Made by a program: the position numbers and the translations under genes | From: Erythrobacter insulae | Lineage (GTDB): Bacteria > Pseudomonadota > Alphaproteobacteria > Sphingomonadales > Sphingomonadaceae | Length of the DNA stretch: 64,000 bases | Reading direction: 5' to 3' | Assembly: GCF_007004095.1 (NCBI RefSeq) | Contig: NZ_VHJK01000001.1 | Location: 1,058,501 to 1,122,500, forward strand | Notes under the pieces: model-generated | The model's input: the letters and a program-made list of their open reading frames with translations, nothing else | Told to the model about the DNA's origin: nothing | The model's database searches: none | Shown: positions 1-10,688 of the stretch, one piece after another | Layout of the letters: each line of letters begins with the position of its first letter | Numbering within the stretch: the first letter of the stretch is position 1

Positions 1-557
1 GGCGCAATCGACATGTCATTGTCATTGAGGATCACAACCAACCGGTTGCCCGCCTGCGCCGCGTTGTTCATCGCTTCGTAAGCCATGCCCGCGCTCATCG
101 CGCCATCGCCGATCACGGCAATACCGCGGCCCGGTTTGTCATTCATCTTGTTCGCCATGGCAAAGCCAAGCGCGGCAGAAATCGAGGTAGAGGAGTGCGC
201 GGCGCCGAACGGATCGTATTCGCTTTCGCTGCGCTTGGTAAAGCCGGACAGGCCGCCACCCTGGCGCAAGGTGCGGATGCGATCGCGCCGCCCGGTCAGG
301 ATTTTGTGCGGGTAACACTGGTGGCCAACATCCCACACGAGTTTATCGTCGGGAGTGTTGAACACATAATGGATCGCCACGGTCAATTCGACCACGCCCA
401 ACCCAGAGCCAAGATGGCCGCCAGACGTGCTGACAGCATCGATCATTTCAGTGCGAAGTTCGTCTGCGAGTTGACGCAGTTGCTCGGGCTTTAATTCACG
501 GAGCTCATCCGGCGTCGGCACTTGATCGAGAAGCGGAGTTTTAGGCGATTCAGTCAT
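1..557 (-). CDS. dxs: 1-deoxy-D-xylulose-5-phosphate synthase, N-terminal part (cut by window start)
   Basis: Thiamine-diphosphate enzyme that condenses pyruvate and glyceraldehyde 3-phosphate in the first step of the MEP isoprenoid pathway (cytosol). The 185 visible codons start at the ATG at 557 and read [16 protein letters not shown]..., followed by the family's [20 protein letters not shown] segment, the [16 protein letters not shown] segment and the cofactor-binding stretch [16 protein letters not shown] (about residues 150-165). The reading frame is still open at base 1, so roughly two thirds of the usual ~640 residues lie outside. Nothing odd is seen in the part present. Isoprenoid supply would fit a carotenoid-making organism, but that link is inference. 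Confidence 0.95.
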   Translation of the reverse strand, partial: MTESPKTPLLDQVPTPDELRELKPEQLRQLADELRTEMIDAVSTSGGHLGSGLGVVELTVAIHYVFNTPDDKLVWDVGHQCYPHKILTGRRDRIRTLRQGGGLSGFTKRSESEYDPFGAAHSSTSISAALGFAMANKMNDKPGRGIAVIGDGAMSAGMAYEAMNNAAQAGNRLVVILNDNDMSIA

Positions 558-698
558 AGAATTCGCCTTACACCCTCAAAACCGAACTGTCGATAAACGC
601 TTTGTCGCCCGCAGAGAACGCCCTGCCGCCGAAGTGTCCATTTTTGACGAATTCCCTAGCGTCAACCGCGCGCGACAAACCGATTCTCGCACCTGCGC

Positions 699-1160
699 TT
701 ATGCGCAAGCTTGGCACAGGCCGCGAATCTCGAGCACGGGACGTTCCGGTTTAAAGTTCTTGGCGGCGGCCAGAGAGCGTACCGTGCGGCTGACTTCCTC
801 ATCATCAATATGCGTGGCGTCGCCGCATTCATCGCAGACCAGAAAGATGCAATCATGCTCGCAGCCCGGGTGGGTGTTGGCGAGATAAGCATTTGAACTT
901 TCCACCCGCAGCGCCAGATTGTTGGTCACAAACAGGTCCAGAATTCGATAGACGCTGTTGGGCGCGACGCGTTTACCCCGAGCTGCAGAGAGATTGTCGG
1001 CAATGTCATAAGCGGAAACCGGGCGATCGTGCTTGGAAAGCTCGGAAAACACCGTTTCGCGCATCCCCGTCCATTGCTCGCCAGACGCGGTCAACGCATT
1101 GCGCGCCGCCTCGACAAGTGTTTCGCCGCTATGTTCGTGATGCGAATGATCGTGTGCCAT
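699..1160 (-). CDS. Fur-family metal-dependent repressor, probably zinc-type (Zur)
   Basis: Cytosolic winged-helix repressor of about 153 residues. The helix-turn-helix part runs roughly over residues 12-90 (MRETVFSELSKHDRPVSAYD then VAPNSVYRILDLF), followed by the dimerisation domain with the metal-binding CDEC and C-terminal CQAC pairs that form the structural zinc site of Fur proteins. The N-terminus after the chosen ATG at 1160 is rich in His (MAHDHSHHEHSG), which is common in zinc-type members. A longer in-frame start at 1196 would add 12 residues with no family match. It stands alone, facing the same way as msrA. Zur is favoured over Fur because of the His-rich start and the two CxxC pairs; the regulated metal cannot be proven from sequence. 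Confidence 0.85.
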   Translation of the reverse strand: MAHDHSHHEHSGETLVEAARNALTASGEQWTGMRETVFSELSKHDRPVSAYDIADNLSAARGKRVAPNSVYRILDLFVTNNLALRVESSNAYLANTHPGCEHDCIFLVCDECGDATHIDDEEVSRTVRSLAAAKNFKPERPVLEIRGLCQACA

Positions 1161-1208
1161 ATTCGCCAATATAGGCGCGGTTGCCCGTGTCGCCAAGGCG
1201 CGGCTGCG

Positions 1209-1895
1209 TCAGCTTGCGTCGCGCAGGAAATTGGCGCGGTAATCGCTTGGGAACATGACTTTTAACGCGCGCACTTTGGGCGCATCCCACCGCACGATAT
1301 AACCGTGGCTGGGGTTCTTCGCCATAAAGTCCTGATGGTATTGTTCTGCAGCGTAGAATTTGCGATGCTTTTCAATCCGCGTGACAATCGGGCTCTTCCA
1401 CACATTCGAAGCACCCATCTGCTTCAGATAAGCCTGCGCAACCGCGCGTTGTTCGGCGTTCATGGGCACAAGGGCGCTGCGATAATGCGCGCCGACATCG
1501 GGGCCCTGCCGGTTTTTCAACGTCGGGTCGGTAACGACGGAAAAGAATATCCGCAGCAGCTCATCATAACGGACTACGTAAGGATCATAGGTGATCATCA
1601 CCGCTTCGGCGTGGTTTGTGCCGCCTGTCACAATCCGATTGTAACTCGCGGTACCAGCAGCGCCGCCATGAAAGCCCGAAACCGCCGATTTCACGCCTTT
1701 GACATGGCTGAAGACCCCTTCGACACCCCAGAAACAGCCGCCGGCAAAGATTGCTGTTTTAAGGCCGGCGCCTTCTTTGGCGATCCGCTTTGGCGCGGGC
1801 GCATTGACGGGTTCTTCCAGTGCGAAGGCAGGCGAAGAGCAGGCCGACAGGCTGAGAGCAGCAGCGGCGAGCGAAAGGGCAAGAGCGCGTTTCAT
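1209..1895 (-). CDS. msrA: Peptide methionine sulfoxide reductase MsrA, lipoprotein form
   Basis: Reduces the S-epimer of methionine sulfoxide in oxidised proteins. The catalytic cysteine is Cys54 in the family signature AGGCFWGVEGVF. Residues 1-18 are a hydrophobic signal ending in the lipobox LSAC (Cys19), so this copy is predicted to be a lipoprotein acting in the periplasm rather than in the cytosol. The family segments GTNHAEAV and YHQDFM are present. Its start codon overlaps the stop of the small upstream membrane-protein gene by ATGA, so the two are probably co-translated. Length (228 aa) is normal once the signal peptide is counted. Confidence 0.93.
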   Translation of the reverse strand: MKRALALSLAAAALSLSACSSPAFALEEPVNAPAPKRIAKEGAGLKTAIFAGGCFWGVEGVFSHVKGVKSAVSGFHGGAAGTASYNRIVTGGTNHAEAVMITYDPYVVRYDELLRIFFSVVTDPTLKNRQGPDVGAHYRSALVPMNAEQRAVAQAYLKQMGASNVWKSPIVTRIEKHRKFYAAEQYHQDFMAKNPSHGYIVRWDAPKVRALKVMFPSDYRANFLRDAS

Positions 1896-2071
1896 TCGGC
1901 AATACTCCAGAAATCATCCGAAGGTTGCGGAGCCTCCAACGGAGCAGCAGCCTGAGCCGGGGGAGCGATCTGATCCGACCATTGATCTATCGTCGCCGCT
2001 CCGACGATCACTGCGCCGACGGCAAAGCCGACAACAAAGTTGCGAAACAGATCAGGGGTAAAAAGGCTCAT
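1892..2071 (-). CDS. Small single-span membrane protein coupled to msrA
   Basis: A 59-residue protein starting at the ATG at 2071 (MSLFTPDLFRNFVVGF...). It has one predicted membrane helix (about residues 9-27, FVVGFAVGAVIVGAATI) and an Ala/Pro-rich tail ending DDFWSIAE. The stop codon overlaps the msrA start by four bases, which suggests translational coupling. I do not recognise the family. A longer start at 2110 would add a basic extension without supporting features. A role as a membrane anchor or partner of the periplasmic MsrA is only a guess from position. Confidence 0.6.
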   Translation of the reverse strand: MSLFTPDLFRNFVVGFAVGAVIVGAATIDQWSDQIAPPAQAAAPLEAPQPSDDFWSIAE

Positions 2072-2310
2072 GGTTGTTCTCTGGCGTCTGGCGTGTCTCA
2101 ATCGGCCCATTGCACCCCGCGAACTTTCGCGAGGATGAATGCAGCTGTCATGCGGGCTATTCGCCGCGCAGTCGGATTTAGTTACGTCTGGAACCAGGGA
2201 AAGTTGCGTTTATCAAAGCGCACCGCATCCGCGATGCGATTTCCTCGCGCCTTACAGCGCTTCGGGCGGGCGGGCGCCCTTGCGGCCCGGCGCATGAGGG
2301 CGCAACGATA

Positions 2311-3933
2311 TCAATGTCTGAAATGCCGCATCCCGGTAAACACCATCGCAAGGCCCGCTTCATCAGCGGCCGCGATCACTTCATCATCGCGGATTGACCC
2401 GCCCGGCTGAATAACCGCTGTCGCGCCTGCTTCCGCAGCCGAAATCAGGCCATCTGCAAACGGAAAAAATGCATCTGATGCGACCGCGCTGCCCACGGTA
2501 CGGGCGCTCGGCCAATCATAGGTCTCGGCCGCTTCCTTTGCCTTGATCGCGGCAATTCGCGCGGAATCGCGGCGGTTCATCTGGCCTGCGCCAATCCCTG
2601 CAGTTGCGCCGTCTTTGGCATAAACAATCGCGTTCGATTTGACATGCCGCGCCACGGTCCAGGCAAACAGGCAGTCTTTCAATTCCTGCGCTGTCGGTTC
2701 GCGCTTGGTTACAACCTTCAAATCGTCCATCGATACCGCGCCGTTGTCGCGGCTCTGGATCAGCATACCCCCGGCGATGGTTTTCATTGCAAAACCATCC
2801 CTGCGCGGATCGGGAAGCGTTCCGCATTCAAGGATGCGCAAATTCTTTTTCTTGGCAAAAACCGCCCGCGCTTCGGCGCTGACTTTAGGCGCGATCACGA
2901 CTTCGGTGAAAATGCTGGCAATCGCCTCGGCGGTGGCTCCGTCCAGCTCCGTATTCACGGCCACAATCCCACCAAATGCCGAAACGCTGTCGCATTGAAG
3001 CGCACCATTCCATGCCTCGATGAGCGAAACGCCTTGCGCAACACCGCAAGGGTTTGCGTGTTTGACGATCACAACGGCAGGCTCTCCGCCGGCAAACTCC
3101 GCCACGAGCTCAAGCGCGGCATCCGCATCATTGAGATTGTTGTAGCTGAGCGCTTTGCCCTGCAATTGGGCTGCCTGCGCAACGCCGCGTGTGCCGGTGA
3201 CTTGGGGAACATAGATCGCTGCGGACTGATGCGGGTTCTCGCCATAGCGCAGCTCGTCCTCGCGTTTGAACGCCATCGGCATCGTATCAGGGAACGGTGT
3301 CGCTTTCAGCGCATCGGCGCCGAGCGGATTGGTGAACGCATCGCCAAAGGCAAACCAGCTCGCAATCGCGCTGTCATACGCGGCCGTGCGCGCATAGGCT
3401 TTGCCTGCCATGCGGATACGAAACGCATCCGACGTTGCGCCGTCATGCGCGTCAAGCTCTTGGAGCAGCTCGGCGTAATCGGCGGCGTCCGTCATGATCG
3501 TGACAAAACCGTGGTTCTTGGCAGCGGAACGCACCATGCTTGGTCCGCCGATATCGATATTCTCGATGATCTCGGCGCGCTCTGCGCCTTTCGCAACGGT
3601 GGCTTCAAACGGATACAGATTGACCACAACCAGATCGATCGCGCCGATATCGTGTTCTTTCATCGCCGCGACGTGTTCATCATTATCGCGCAGCGCCAGC
3701 AGCCCGCCATGGACTGTGGGATGCAGCGTTTTGACGCGGCCATCCATCATCTCTGGAAACCCGGTGAGGTCAGACACATCGCGCACCTCGAGACCGGCAT
3801 CACGCAATGCCCGTGCCGTTCCGCCGGTGCTTATCAGTTCCACACCGCGCGCGGCCAATGCCTTGCCCAGATCCGCAAGTCCGCTTTTGTCGGACACTGA
3901 AAGCAGTGCCCGCTTGATTACCGTTTGTGCCAA
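2311..3933 (-). CDS. purH: Bifunctional AICAR formyltransferase / IMP cyclohydrolase
   Basis: Catalyses the last two steps of de novo IMP synthesis: formylation of AICAR by 10-formyl-tetrahydrofolate, then ring closure. The N-terminal cyclohydrolase (MGS-like) domain begins [15 protein letters not shown] and includes STGGTARAL and HPTVHGG. The transformylase domain holds the catalytic KHANPCG motif (about residue 292). No ATG fits the family start: a TTG at 3933 preceded by AAGGGAA at suitable spacing places the N-terminus where homologues start, so I chose it; the open frame extends to 4062 without family similarity. It lies 20 bases after the heparinase-like gene and is the third gene of an rpe - heparinase - purH operon. 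Confidence 0.93.
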   Translation of the reverse strand: MAQTVIKRALLSVSDKSGLADLGKALAARGVELISTGGTARALRDAGLEVRDVSDLTGFPEMMDGRVKTLHPTVHGGLLALRDNDEHVAAMKEHDIGAIDLVVVNLYPFEATVAKGAERAEIIENIDIGGPSMVRSAAKNHGFVTIMTDAADYAELLQELDAHDGATSDAFRIRMAGKAYARTAAYDSAIASWFAFGDAFTNPLGADALKATPFPDTMPMAFKREDELRYGENPHQSAAIYVPQVTGTRGVAQAAQLQGKALSYNNLNDADAALELVAEFAGGEPAVVIVKHANPCGVAQGVSLIEAWNGALQCDSVSAFGGIVAVNTELDGATAEAIASIFTEVVIAPKVSAEARAVFAKKKNLRILECGTLPDPRRDGFAMKTIAGGMLIQSRDNGAVSMDDLKVVTKREPTAQELKDCLFAWTVARHVKSNAIVYAKDGATAGIGAGQMNRRDSARIAAIKAKEAAETYDWPSARTVGSAVASDAFFPFADGLISAAEAGATAVIQPGGSIRDDEVIAAADEAGLAMVFTGMRHFRH

Positions 3934-3953
3934 TGTTCCATTCCCTTGGGGGA

Positions 3954-5858
3954 TTACCCCATTTTCTTGAGCAGCCAGGAGAACTGGCCTCCGCCGCGTG
4001 ATGTCAAACCTTCGATCACCAATTGTTCGGTCGGGTGCGGACGGCCATCGCCATCGACCCACAAACTGTCTTCACAGCGCAGCGCGACATCGCCCGCGCC
4101 CGCCGCATCGCCGCGCAGGCGGAATTGCCACAGGCGACCATCGGGCGTCAGCAGGCTCGCCCCGCGACCATCGCCCGAAATATGCGCCTCGACCCCGCGC
4201 CCGAGGTGGAACCGGATCGCAAATCCGACTTTGCCGCGCTTTCCTTTGCGCGACACCGGCAAAAGAATGTCTTCGCCTGCCAGCTCGCTGCCGTCTCCGC
4301 GCAGCGACAGCACGCGTTTATGCGTCAGGCCAAAGCGCGCGCCGTATCCATCATGGCTGGCCTCGACCCGCATCGCTTCGCGGCCATGTTTGCGCAGAAC
4401 CTGATTTTCGACTTCGACCGTTTCGGCGCCGCGGCCAAGCTTTCCGTGAAGCAGAACCGCGGTAGAATTGGCATTATCCAAGACCAGCGATGAATGCGCC
4501 GCGGTGGCGCGCAGCCCTTGGCCGATCCGCGCAGGTACCTGCCCCCCGGCCAATGCCGAACCACCGCAATTGACGATCAACCGCGCAGGTCCATCAGACA
4601 TTTCAAACGCCAGCGTTGATGCGCAGCCTGTGCGAACATGACGTGCGCGAGGCGGCGGACCGGCATCAAATTGCACCACAGTTTTGCCGCCGCGAAGCCG
4701 GTGAAACCCCCAATGCGCCACATTTTTGAGCGGGCGCGTGCGGATCCCCGTCGCCGCGAGCAATGACGCCACGCGGTCAGCCGAAATTGCGCCTTGCCCC
4801 TGCCAGCTACCCAATCCGCCATCGCCGTGGCGCAGCACCAATAGCGGCGGGACCAACAATTCCCGCATCACGATAAAGGCCTGCGGCACCTCAACCTCTG
4901 CCGCTTCGTAGCAAGCGATCAGATTGGTAAGCACCGCAATCGCATCCATCTGCGCTTTGGGACATCGGGCTAGCACACCGCCATCCTCGCCCACCAAATC
5001 ACCCAGAGCGCGGATCAACGCAGCTTCGCCGTAAAGCCGGCGCGGCTTTCCTTCTGGCAACAGCAAACCCGCCGCCGTGACCGCCGCCAATCCGGCAATC
5101 TGGCCAAGGCCCGCACCCGTATGGACCGCTTTACGATCAAGCCAGCTGGCAGTTTCCTGAATCGCGGAAAGCAAACGCGGGCGCAGATCGCCGCCCTTTG
5201 TACCAAGCACGAAAGGCGCATGCACAAGCCAGGCGAGCAGACGCTGCCCAGTGTATTCAATCTCCCACGCCGGACCTTTGACAGGCTGTGCATTGGCATC
5301 GAGCCAGCGCGCGGTGATGCGCTCTGCGACAGTCACGCAGTCTTCACGCGGTGCGCTGGCCGCCAGATCGGCCAGCCAGGAAAACGAATGCAAGGTGCGC
5401 TCGACGCCGGGCGCAAGACGCGCAGAGCTATCAAAATCGACCTGCGCAATCGGCAGCTTGACCCCGTCGATCAGGAAATGCCCCGCTCTTAACGCGGTGC
5501 CAGCCGCGCGGTCGCCGATCGGCGGATTTTCAACCGTCGCCAGCACGCGCACCGGCGCAGGCCGCCGGAATGGCGCCGCCAAAGCATGGCCTGGCACACC
5601 AAGACGGTAAGCCATCCGGATCAATGCATTGCCCGCGCTGGACCGCGGCGCAATGACATCGGTCAGCGCGAGTGCGCGCGACGTCTCGATTTCAGGCGGA
5701 ACTTCTGTTTCCGCATCACTGTCATTGGCGCCGCCGCCCGTGCTGCGCGCGCCCTCGCTGTGGGCACGGCTGCCACCTCTGTCATCCAGAGGCAATGCGG
5801 CTGTTTGCTGGGCGTCCTCGATCTCTTTTTCGGGAGTATCGCGGAACAGGGTGGCCAT
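3954..5858 (-). CDS. Heparinase II/III family protein
   Basis: A 634-residue protein of the heparinase II/III-like group: an alpha-helical toroid-like N-terminal half (segments such as SWLADLAA and [13 protein letters not shown]) followed by a beta-rich C-terminal half ([19 protein letters not shown] onward). The family includes polysaccharide lyases, but the substrate here is unknown and no signal peptide is visible, so a cytosolic or membrane-peripheral role is possible. The start ATG overlaps the rpe stop (TAATG) and purH follows after 20 bases, so the three genes are almost certainly one transcript. An acidic, low-complexity N-terminal stretch of about 60 residues precedes the conserved part. 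Confidence 0.8.
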   Translation of the reverse strand: MATLFRDTPEKEIEDAQQTAALPLDDRGGSRAHSEGARSTGGGANDSDAETEVPPEIETSRALALTDVIAPRSSAGNALIRMAYRLGVPGHALAAPFRRPAPVRVLATVENPPIGDRAAGTALRAGHFLIDGVKLPIAQVDFDSSARLAPGVERTLHSFSWLADLAASAPREDCVTVAERITARWLDANAQPVKGPAWEIEYTGQRLLAWLVHAPFVLGTKGGDLRPRLLSAIQETASWLDRKAVHTGAGLGQIAGLAAVTAAGLLLPEGKPRRLYGEAALIRALGDLVGEDGGVLARCPKAQMDAIAVLTNLIACYEAAEVEVPQAFIVMRELLVPPLLVLRHGDGGLGSWQGQGAISADRVASLLAATGIRTRPLKNVAHWGFHRLRGGKTVVQFDAGPPPRARHVRTGCASTLAFEMSDGPARLIVNCGGSALAGGQVPARIGQGLRATAAHSSLVLDNANSTAVLLHGKLGRGAETVEVENQVLRKHGREAMRVEASHDGYGARFGLTHKRVLSLRGDGSELAGEDILLPVSRKGKRGKVGFAIRFHLGRGVEAHISGDGRGASLLTPDGRLWQFRLRGDAAGAGDVALRCEDSLWVDGDGRPHPTEQLVIEGLTSRGGGQFSWLLKKMG

Positions 5859-6520
5859 TATCCCTCACCCTTAAGCGCGGCGATATTGGCCGCGTATTGA
5901 CCCGGTCCGCCTTTGAATGTCGCAGATCCGGCAACCAAAACATCAGCGCCCGCCTCAACACACAGCCGCGCGGTTTCGGGATTGACGCCGCCATCAACCT
6001 CCAGATGGATCGGGCGGCCTTGCGCTTCGATCATCGCGCGAATGCGGCGGACCTTTTCCAACTGGGATGGGATAAAACTCTGCCCGCCAAAGCCGGGGTT
6101 CACGCTCATCACCAAAACCAGATCGGCAAGATCGATCAAATTGTCGAGCACCTCGACCGGCGTTCCCGGATTGAGAACGACTCCGGCTTTTTTGCCCAAC
6201 GCGCGGATCGCCTGAAGCGTGCGGTGGCAATGCGGCCCGGATTCGGGATGCACCGTGATAATATCTGCGCCCACTTCGGCAAAAGCCTCAAGATACGGAT
6301 CAACCGGCGCAATCATCAAATGAACGTCGAACACTTTGTCTGTGTGCGGGCGGAGCGCCTTGACCACGTCGGGACCAATGGTGATGTTGGGCACATAATG
6401 ACCGTCCATGACATCGATATGGACCCAATCGGCGCCTGCGGCATCAATCGCGCGCACTTCTTCTCCCAACTTGGAAAAGTCGGCGGATAGAATGGATGGC
6501 GAGATTAAAGGTGCTGGCAT
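5858..6520 (-). CDS. rpe: Ribulose-phosphate 3-epimerase
   Basis: Interconverts ribulose 5-phosphate and xylulose 5-phosphate in the pentose phosphate pathway. It is a TIM-barrel protein of 220 residues. Family motifs are [17 protein letters not shown] at the start, [17 protein letters not shown], the HLMI metal-binding strand, [11 protein letters not shown], and LEVDGGVN near the end, with AGSATF in the phosphate-binding loop. The ATG at 6520 gives the normal start; a longer frame to 6589 has no similarity. First gene of the rpe - heparinase - purH operon, with a one-base overlap into the next gene. Confidence 0.96.
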   Translation of the reverse strand: MPAPLISPSILSADFSKLGEEVRAIDAAGADWVHIDVMDGHYVPNITIGPDVVKALRPHTDKVFDVHLMIAPVDPYLEAFAEVGADIITVHPESGPHCHRTLQAIRALGKKAGVVLNPGTPVEVLDNLIDLADLVLVMSVNPGFGGQSFIPSQLEKVRRIRAMIEAQGRPIHLEVDGGVNPETARLCVEAGADVLVAGSATFKGGPGQYAANIAALKGEG

Positions 6521-6733
6521 ATTTTGGTTCCGGGCACGCGGCCCGCTCTTTTTTTGGCGCTGCCCTGCCATACGGCACGCACGAATCACCTCACAAGCGG
6601 GGGCTTAACCCTTTTCCACCGGTGTAATCGCCGTATTCGTGTCAATTCAGCTGTAATTCAGCGCCGATGCGTCAGGTGTGTGAGCATATTCGGTGCGCGA
6701 TCCGCGCTGCCGTGCAAAAAATGAATTTGGGCA

Positions 6734-7258
6734 ATGACTATGAAACTACTGGCAAAAACCGCCAGCGCGCTTGCGCTGACTGCTTCGTTTGGAGCCGCGC
6801 TGGCTATCGCGCCTGCGGCCTCTGCGCAGTCGGGATATGCGCAGGTCATCGGCAATGATCTGGCCAAGTGCACGGCGGGCAAAGGCCCTGCCGTGAGCCT
6901 GCGCATCGACGGTTTGAAATCATCCGGCGGCAATCTGTTTGTGCGCACCTATTACGCGAAACGCGGCGATTGGTTGAAAAGCAAACGCTATTTGACGCGT
7001 ATTGATGCCAAACCGCGCAAGGGTTCCATGACGGTGTGCGTACCGGTGCCGAGCAAGGGCGATTATGCCATCGCTGTCCAGCACGATACCAATGGCAATC
7101 GTGAAATGGATTTTTCCGAAGATGGCGCTGGCATGTCGAACAATCCGAAAATCGGATCCTTTCTCGGCATCCCGCGTCCGCCTTCGGTCAATCAGGTCGC
7201 GTTTCGCGTGGGCAACGGCATCAAACCGATGAGCATCACGGTTCGCTATCGTAATTGA
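6734..7258 (+). CDS. Secreted DUF2141 protein
   Basis: A 174-residue exported protein: Sec signal peptide over about residues 1-31 ending ASA-QSG, followed by a beta-sandwich DUF2141 domain with the typical GNLFVRTYY start, VPSKGDYAIAVQHDTNGN calcium-like loop and a closing FRVGNG strand. The family's function is unknown. A second ATG two codons in (6740) is an alternative start. It is a lone gene, divergent from rpe. A second DUF2141 protein is encoded at 26515-26964 in this window; the two share the overall domain and loop but are otherwise diverged. Confidence 0.8.
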   Translation: MTMKLLAKTASALALTASFGAALAIAPAASAQSGYAQVIGNDLAKCTAGKGPAVSLRIDGLKSSGGNLFVRTYYAKRGDWLKSKRYLTRIDAKPRKGSMTVCVPVPSKGDYAIAVQHDTNGNREMDFSEDGAGMSNNPKIGSFLGIPRPPSVNQVAFRVGNGIKPMSITVRYRN

Positions 7259-7303
7259 CGATATCGGCTAGGCGGCACGCTTTTGCCGCGCTAACCTGCG
7301 GCT

Positions 7304-8509
7304 ATGCTTACCGATACACTGATTGAATCTGCCCGCGCTTTAGCGCCTGATATTGTCGCGCTTCGCCGGGCCATTCATGCCGAACCCGAATTGGGCCTGC
7401 ACACCCCGCTGACCATGGCGAAAGTGCGCGAGGCGCTGGCCGATCTGCCGCTGGAATGGAAAAGCGGGCCGTCCACCACCGGAGCAATCGCCACCCTTAA
7501 AGGCGGCAAAGCTGGTGCAGGCAGACCGCGCGTCTTGCTGCGCGGAGACATGGACGCGCTGCCGATGGACGAAAAAACCGATCTTGAATTTGCATCGACC
7601 ATTGCAGGCCGGATGCACGCCTGCGGGCACGATACGCACACCGCCATGCTGACCGGCGCAGCGCGCATCCTCGCCGCGCGGCAAAGCGAGCTGGCAGGAA
7701 CGGTCGATTTTATGTTCCAACCGGGAGAAGAGGGCTATCACGGAGCCCGCTTTATGCTCGATGATGGCCTGATCGATCCGCTGCCCGATGCGGCCTTTGC
7801 TTTGCATATCATGCCCAATGCCGCCTTTGGCGTTCTGGCCGGACGCGCAGGACCATTAATGGCGGCGGCTGACCAGTTTACGATTACGGTAAAGGGTAAA
7901 GGGGGCCATGCCTCGATGCCGCATGATTGCGCCGATCCGGTCCCCGCCGCCGCCGCGATTATCAGCGCGGTACAGGCCATGGTGACGCGCCGGTTCAAAG
8001 CGACAAACGCTGTCGTGGTGACCGTCACCCAAATCCACGCAGGCACCGCGCACAATGTGATCCCTGATGATTGCGTGCTGGGCGGGACTATCCGCACGCT
8101 ATCGGCCGATCACCGCGAAAAAGTGCACGGCCTGATCGCGGAAACCGCGCGGCAGACCGCGGCGGCTTACGGTGTCGAGGCCGAATGCGAATTGGAGTTC
8201 GGCTTTCCAGTGACAATCTGTGATGCACAGGCTGTGGCTTTGGGTGAGAAAGTCGCCAAACAGATCGGCGGCGCAGACGGCTGGCGCGATCTGCCCGATC
8301 CGATCATGGGTGCAGAGGATTTCTCCTACCTGCTCGAAAAAGTGCCCGGCGCGATGTTCTTTCTCGGCGTGGCTCCGGATGGAGAAGATTGGACGCAATG
8401 CTGCGCCATTCACTCACCGCGTATGCACGTCGATGAAACCGCTTTACCAAATGGCGCAGCGATGTTGGCCGGATGCGCGCTTGAATTTATCAAAAACGGC
8501 TTCGCCTGA
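7304..8509 (+). CDS. M20-family amidohydrolase (hippurate hydrolase type)
   Basis: A 401-residue cytosolic metal-dependent amidohydrolase of the M20D group, which removes acyl groups from amino acids or similar amides. Visible motifs are LRRAIHAEPELGLHT at the N-terminus, RGDMDALPMDE, the metal-binding HACGHDTHTAML, FQPGEEGYHGARFMLDDG, the lid-domain KGKGGHASMPH, and MGAEDFSYLLEKVPGAMFFL near the end. All metal ligands seem present. It starts at the ATG at 7304, 45 bases after the DUF2141 gene, and converges on the exporter gene at 8544. The exact substrate cannot be told. Confidence 0.9.
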   Translation: MLTDTLIESARALAPDIVALRRAIHAEPELGLHTPLTMAKVREALADLPLEWKSGPSTTGAIATLKGGKAGAGRPRVLLRGDMDALPMDEKTDLEFASTIAGRMHACGHDTHTAMLTGAARILAARQSELAGTVDFMFQPGEEGYHGARFMLDDGLIDPLPDAAFALHIMPNAAFGVLAGRAGPLMAAADQFTITVKGKGGHASMPHDCADPVPAAAAIISAVQAMVTRRFKATNAVVVTVTQIHAGTAHNVIPDDCVLGGTIRTLSADHREKVHGLIAETARQTAAAYGVEAECELEFGFPVTICDAQAVALGEKVAKQIGGADGWRDLPDPIMGAEDFSYLLEKVPGAMFFLGVAPDGEDWTQCCAIHSPRMHVDETALPNGAAMLAGCALEFIKNGFA

Positions 8510-8543
8510 CGGCTTCGTCGGACGGCGGGCGGGCCGCCCCGGA

Positions 8544-10682
8544 TTACGCGGGGACGGTAGTGTAGGCGGGATCAGGCGGGGTTGCTGTGTCGCTGTGCAA
8601 TTTGCCGTCCTGCATCACCAATATCCGGTCAGCGGCCGCAATCGTTTCCTGCCGGTGGGCAATGATAATGCGGGTGATGCCCATTGCCCCGATCGCAGCA
8701 TTAACCACCGCTTCGTGTTTCACATCGAGGTGCGCAGTGCCTTCATCCATCAGCAAGACCTTGGGCGCGCGATACAGCGCACGGGCCAGCAAGACGCGCT
8801 GTTTTTGGCCGCCTGACAGGGTCGATCCCATGTCTCCGATCAGCGATTCGTACTGCATCGGCATCCGCGCAATATCTTCGTGGATGGAAGCCGCCACGGC
8901 TGCGCGCACCACGCGCTCCATATCGACTTCGTCATCGAACAGCGCGATATTATCCGCCAGCGATCCGGCAAACAGGCTGTCTTCCTGAAGCACTGCCGCG
9001 ATCTGACGATGAAAACTCTTATAGCCAAAACGGTGCAGCGGGATGCCATCGATCAGGATTTCGCCCGCCTCGGGCTCGACTAGGCCCAGCATAATTTTAA
9101 GCAAGGTCGATTTGCCGCCGCCAGATGGCCCGGTGATGGCCACGTGCTCGCCCGCCTCGATGGACAGATCGACACCATTGAGAACCATCGGATCGCTGGG
9201 TGAATAGCGGTAATACACGTCTTTCAAGGCGATCTTTCCGGTCAGCTCGGTCGCGGCGTCGCTGCCGACGGTAAAGCTGCGATCTTCATCGGTCAGAGCA
9301 ATGTCGGACAAACGCTCCAGATGCAGGCTCAACATTTTGAACTGGATTGCCTGATCGATCAGCGCCGCCGATTTGCCGATAAACTGATTTTTATACGCCA
9401 TGTAGGCGAACACCATGCCGACGCTGAAACCGGCACCCTCAATCACAAAACCGATCGCGAGCCAGATCGCGATGATATTTTCAAGACCGAAAATGAGCAG
9501 GTTGGCGGTGTTCTGCCAGATCCCGATGCGTGACAGGCGAACATTGGCGTTGACCGAATCCGTCAGCCGGGTCTGCCACAGGGCATGGCGCAGGGATTCC
9601 CGCCCGAACAACCGCAAAGTGACCATGCCGCGCAGCGATTCGATCAGCGTGGTCTGCTCTTTACCGCTGGTGATAATGCTCGCTTCTTGCGCTTCGCGTT
9701 GGAACGAGAAGGTGACGAAGCGGGCCACCGCATACAAAGCAAAGGCGATGATTGCGATAAAGGCCAAAAGCGCGCTGTAATAAAACATCACGGCAAGCGT
9801 GAAGATCGCCATGATCCCGTCCACCAAGGCCGCAACGGCGCCTTGAGTCAGCAGGTTCTGAATCGGAACAATCGATTGAAACCGCGACAGAATATCACCG
9901 GTATGGCGTTTTTCGAACCATTCGATCGGCAAACGGAACAAACGCCGCGCAATATTGGTCGCGAGCGCATATCCGACACTGGTCCCGGCATTCAGCAAGA
10001 CAAAAGATCGCAGCAGGCTGGCAACGACATTGATGGCCGTAAACAGGCCAAAACCAAGCGCCAGCACCGTCAGCAAATCACCATCAAGCGCGGGCAGCGC
10101 GCTATCGATGGCGACCTGCATATAATACGGGGAAGCGAGCACGAACGCCTGAAGCACCACGCTGAGCAGGAGGACCTGCGCCAGCGCCCGTTTGAGACCG
10201 GTCATGCTTTGCCACAATTGCGACAGGTGCAACCGTTCGCGCAGCGATTGACGGTTGAAATCGTTGCTGGGCCGCAATTCCAGCGCGACACCGGTAAAAT
10301 GGTCCGACACTTCCGACAGGCTGAGCCAGTTTGATCGCCCGTCAGGATTATGGATCAAGGCCTTGCCGCCTTTGATCGCTTCGATCACGACATAATGGTT
10401 CATGTCCCAGTGCAGAACCGCCGGCATGTGCAGATTGCCGAGCTCTTCCAGCGGCAGTTTGACCGCGCGCGGGGTCAGGCCAATTTGATCAGCAAGGTTG
10501 ATGAGCGCCCGTAAAGGAGCACCGCGCATGGATGGAGAATACCGCCGCCGCATAGTCCCCAGATCGACGTCAAAGCCGTAGAAATTGGCCACCATCGTAA
10601 GGCTGGCGAGACCACATTCTGCCACTTCGGTCTGGCGCACCAGACGCACCCGGCTGCGGGTCATGAAACCTAGATCAAGCAC
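8544..10682 (-). CDS. Peptidase-containing ABC exporter (C39, bacteriocin/microcin type)
   Basis: Inner-membrane exporter that cleaves double-glycine leaders and exports the peptide. N-terminal C39 peptidase: Gln17, Cys23 in EVAECGLASL, His96 in DMNHYVVIE and Asp114 in HNPDG, so the catalytic set is intact. A six-helix ABC membrane domain follows (about residues 160-440), then the ATPase with Walker A GPSGGGKSTLL (near 520), signature LSGGQKQRVLL (near 622) and Walker B LLMDEGTAHLD (near 642). A GTG at 10682 is six bases after the HlyD-type gene; an ATG at codon 7 also works. Six small leader-peptide genes upstream on the same strand are its obvious substrates. The outer-membrane TolC-like channel is not encoded here. 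Confidence 0.93.
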   Translation of the reverse strand: MLDLGFMTRSRVRLVRQTEVAECGLASLTMVANFYGFDVDLGTMRRRYSPSMRGAPLRALINLADQIGLTPRAVKLPLEELGNLHMPAVLHWDMNHYVVIEAIKGGKALIHNPDGRSNWLSLSEVSDHFTGVALELRPSNDFNRQSLRERLHLSQLWQSMTGLKRALAQVLLLSVVLQAFVLASPYYMQVAIDSALPALDGDLLTVLALGFGLFTAINVVASLLRSFVLLNAGTSVGYALATNIARRLFRLPIEWFEKRHTGDILSRFQSIVPIQNLLTQGAVAALVDGIMAIFTLAVMFYYSALLAFIAIIAFALYAVARFVTFSFQREAQEASIITSGKEQTTLIESLRGMVTLRLFGRESLRHALWQTRLTDSVNANVRLSRIGIWQNTANLLIFGLENIIAIWLAIGFVIEGAGFSVGMVFAYMAYKNQFIGKSAALIDQAIQFKMLSLHLERLSDIALTDEDRSFTVGSDAATELTGKIALKDVYYRYSPSDPMVLNGVDLSIEAGEHVAITGPSGGGKSTLLKIMLGLVEPEAGEILIDGIPLHRFGYKSFHRQIAAVLQEDSLFAGSLADNIALFDDEVDMERVVRAAVAASIHEDIARMPMQYESLIGDMGSTLSGGQKQRVLLARALYRAPKVLLMDEGTAHLDVKHEAVVNAAIGAMGITRIIIAHRQETIAAADRILVMQDGKLHSDTATPPDPAYTTVPA

Positions 10683-10688
10683 TGTGTG

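Noticed and set aside
2644-3900. Long plus-strand open frame (418 codons) opposite purH
   Set aside because: It mirrors the purH coding frame in GC-rich DNA, has no ribosome site or recognised motif, and has Arg/His/Cys-rich composition typical of shadow frames.
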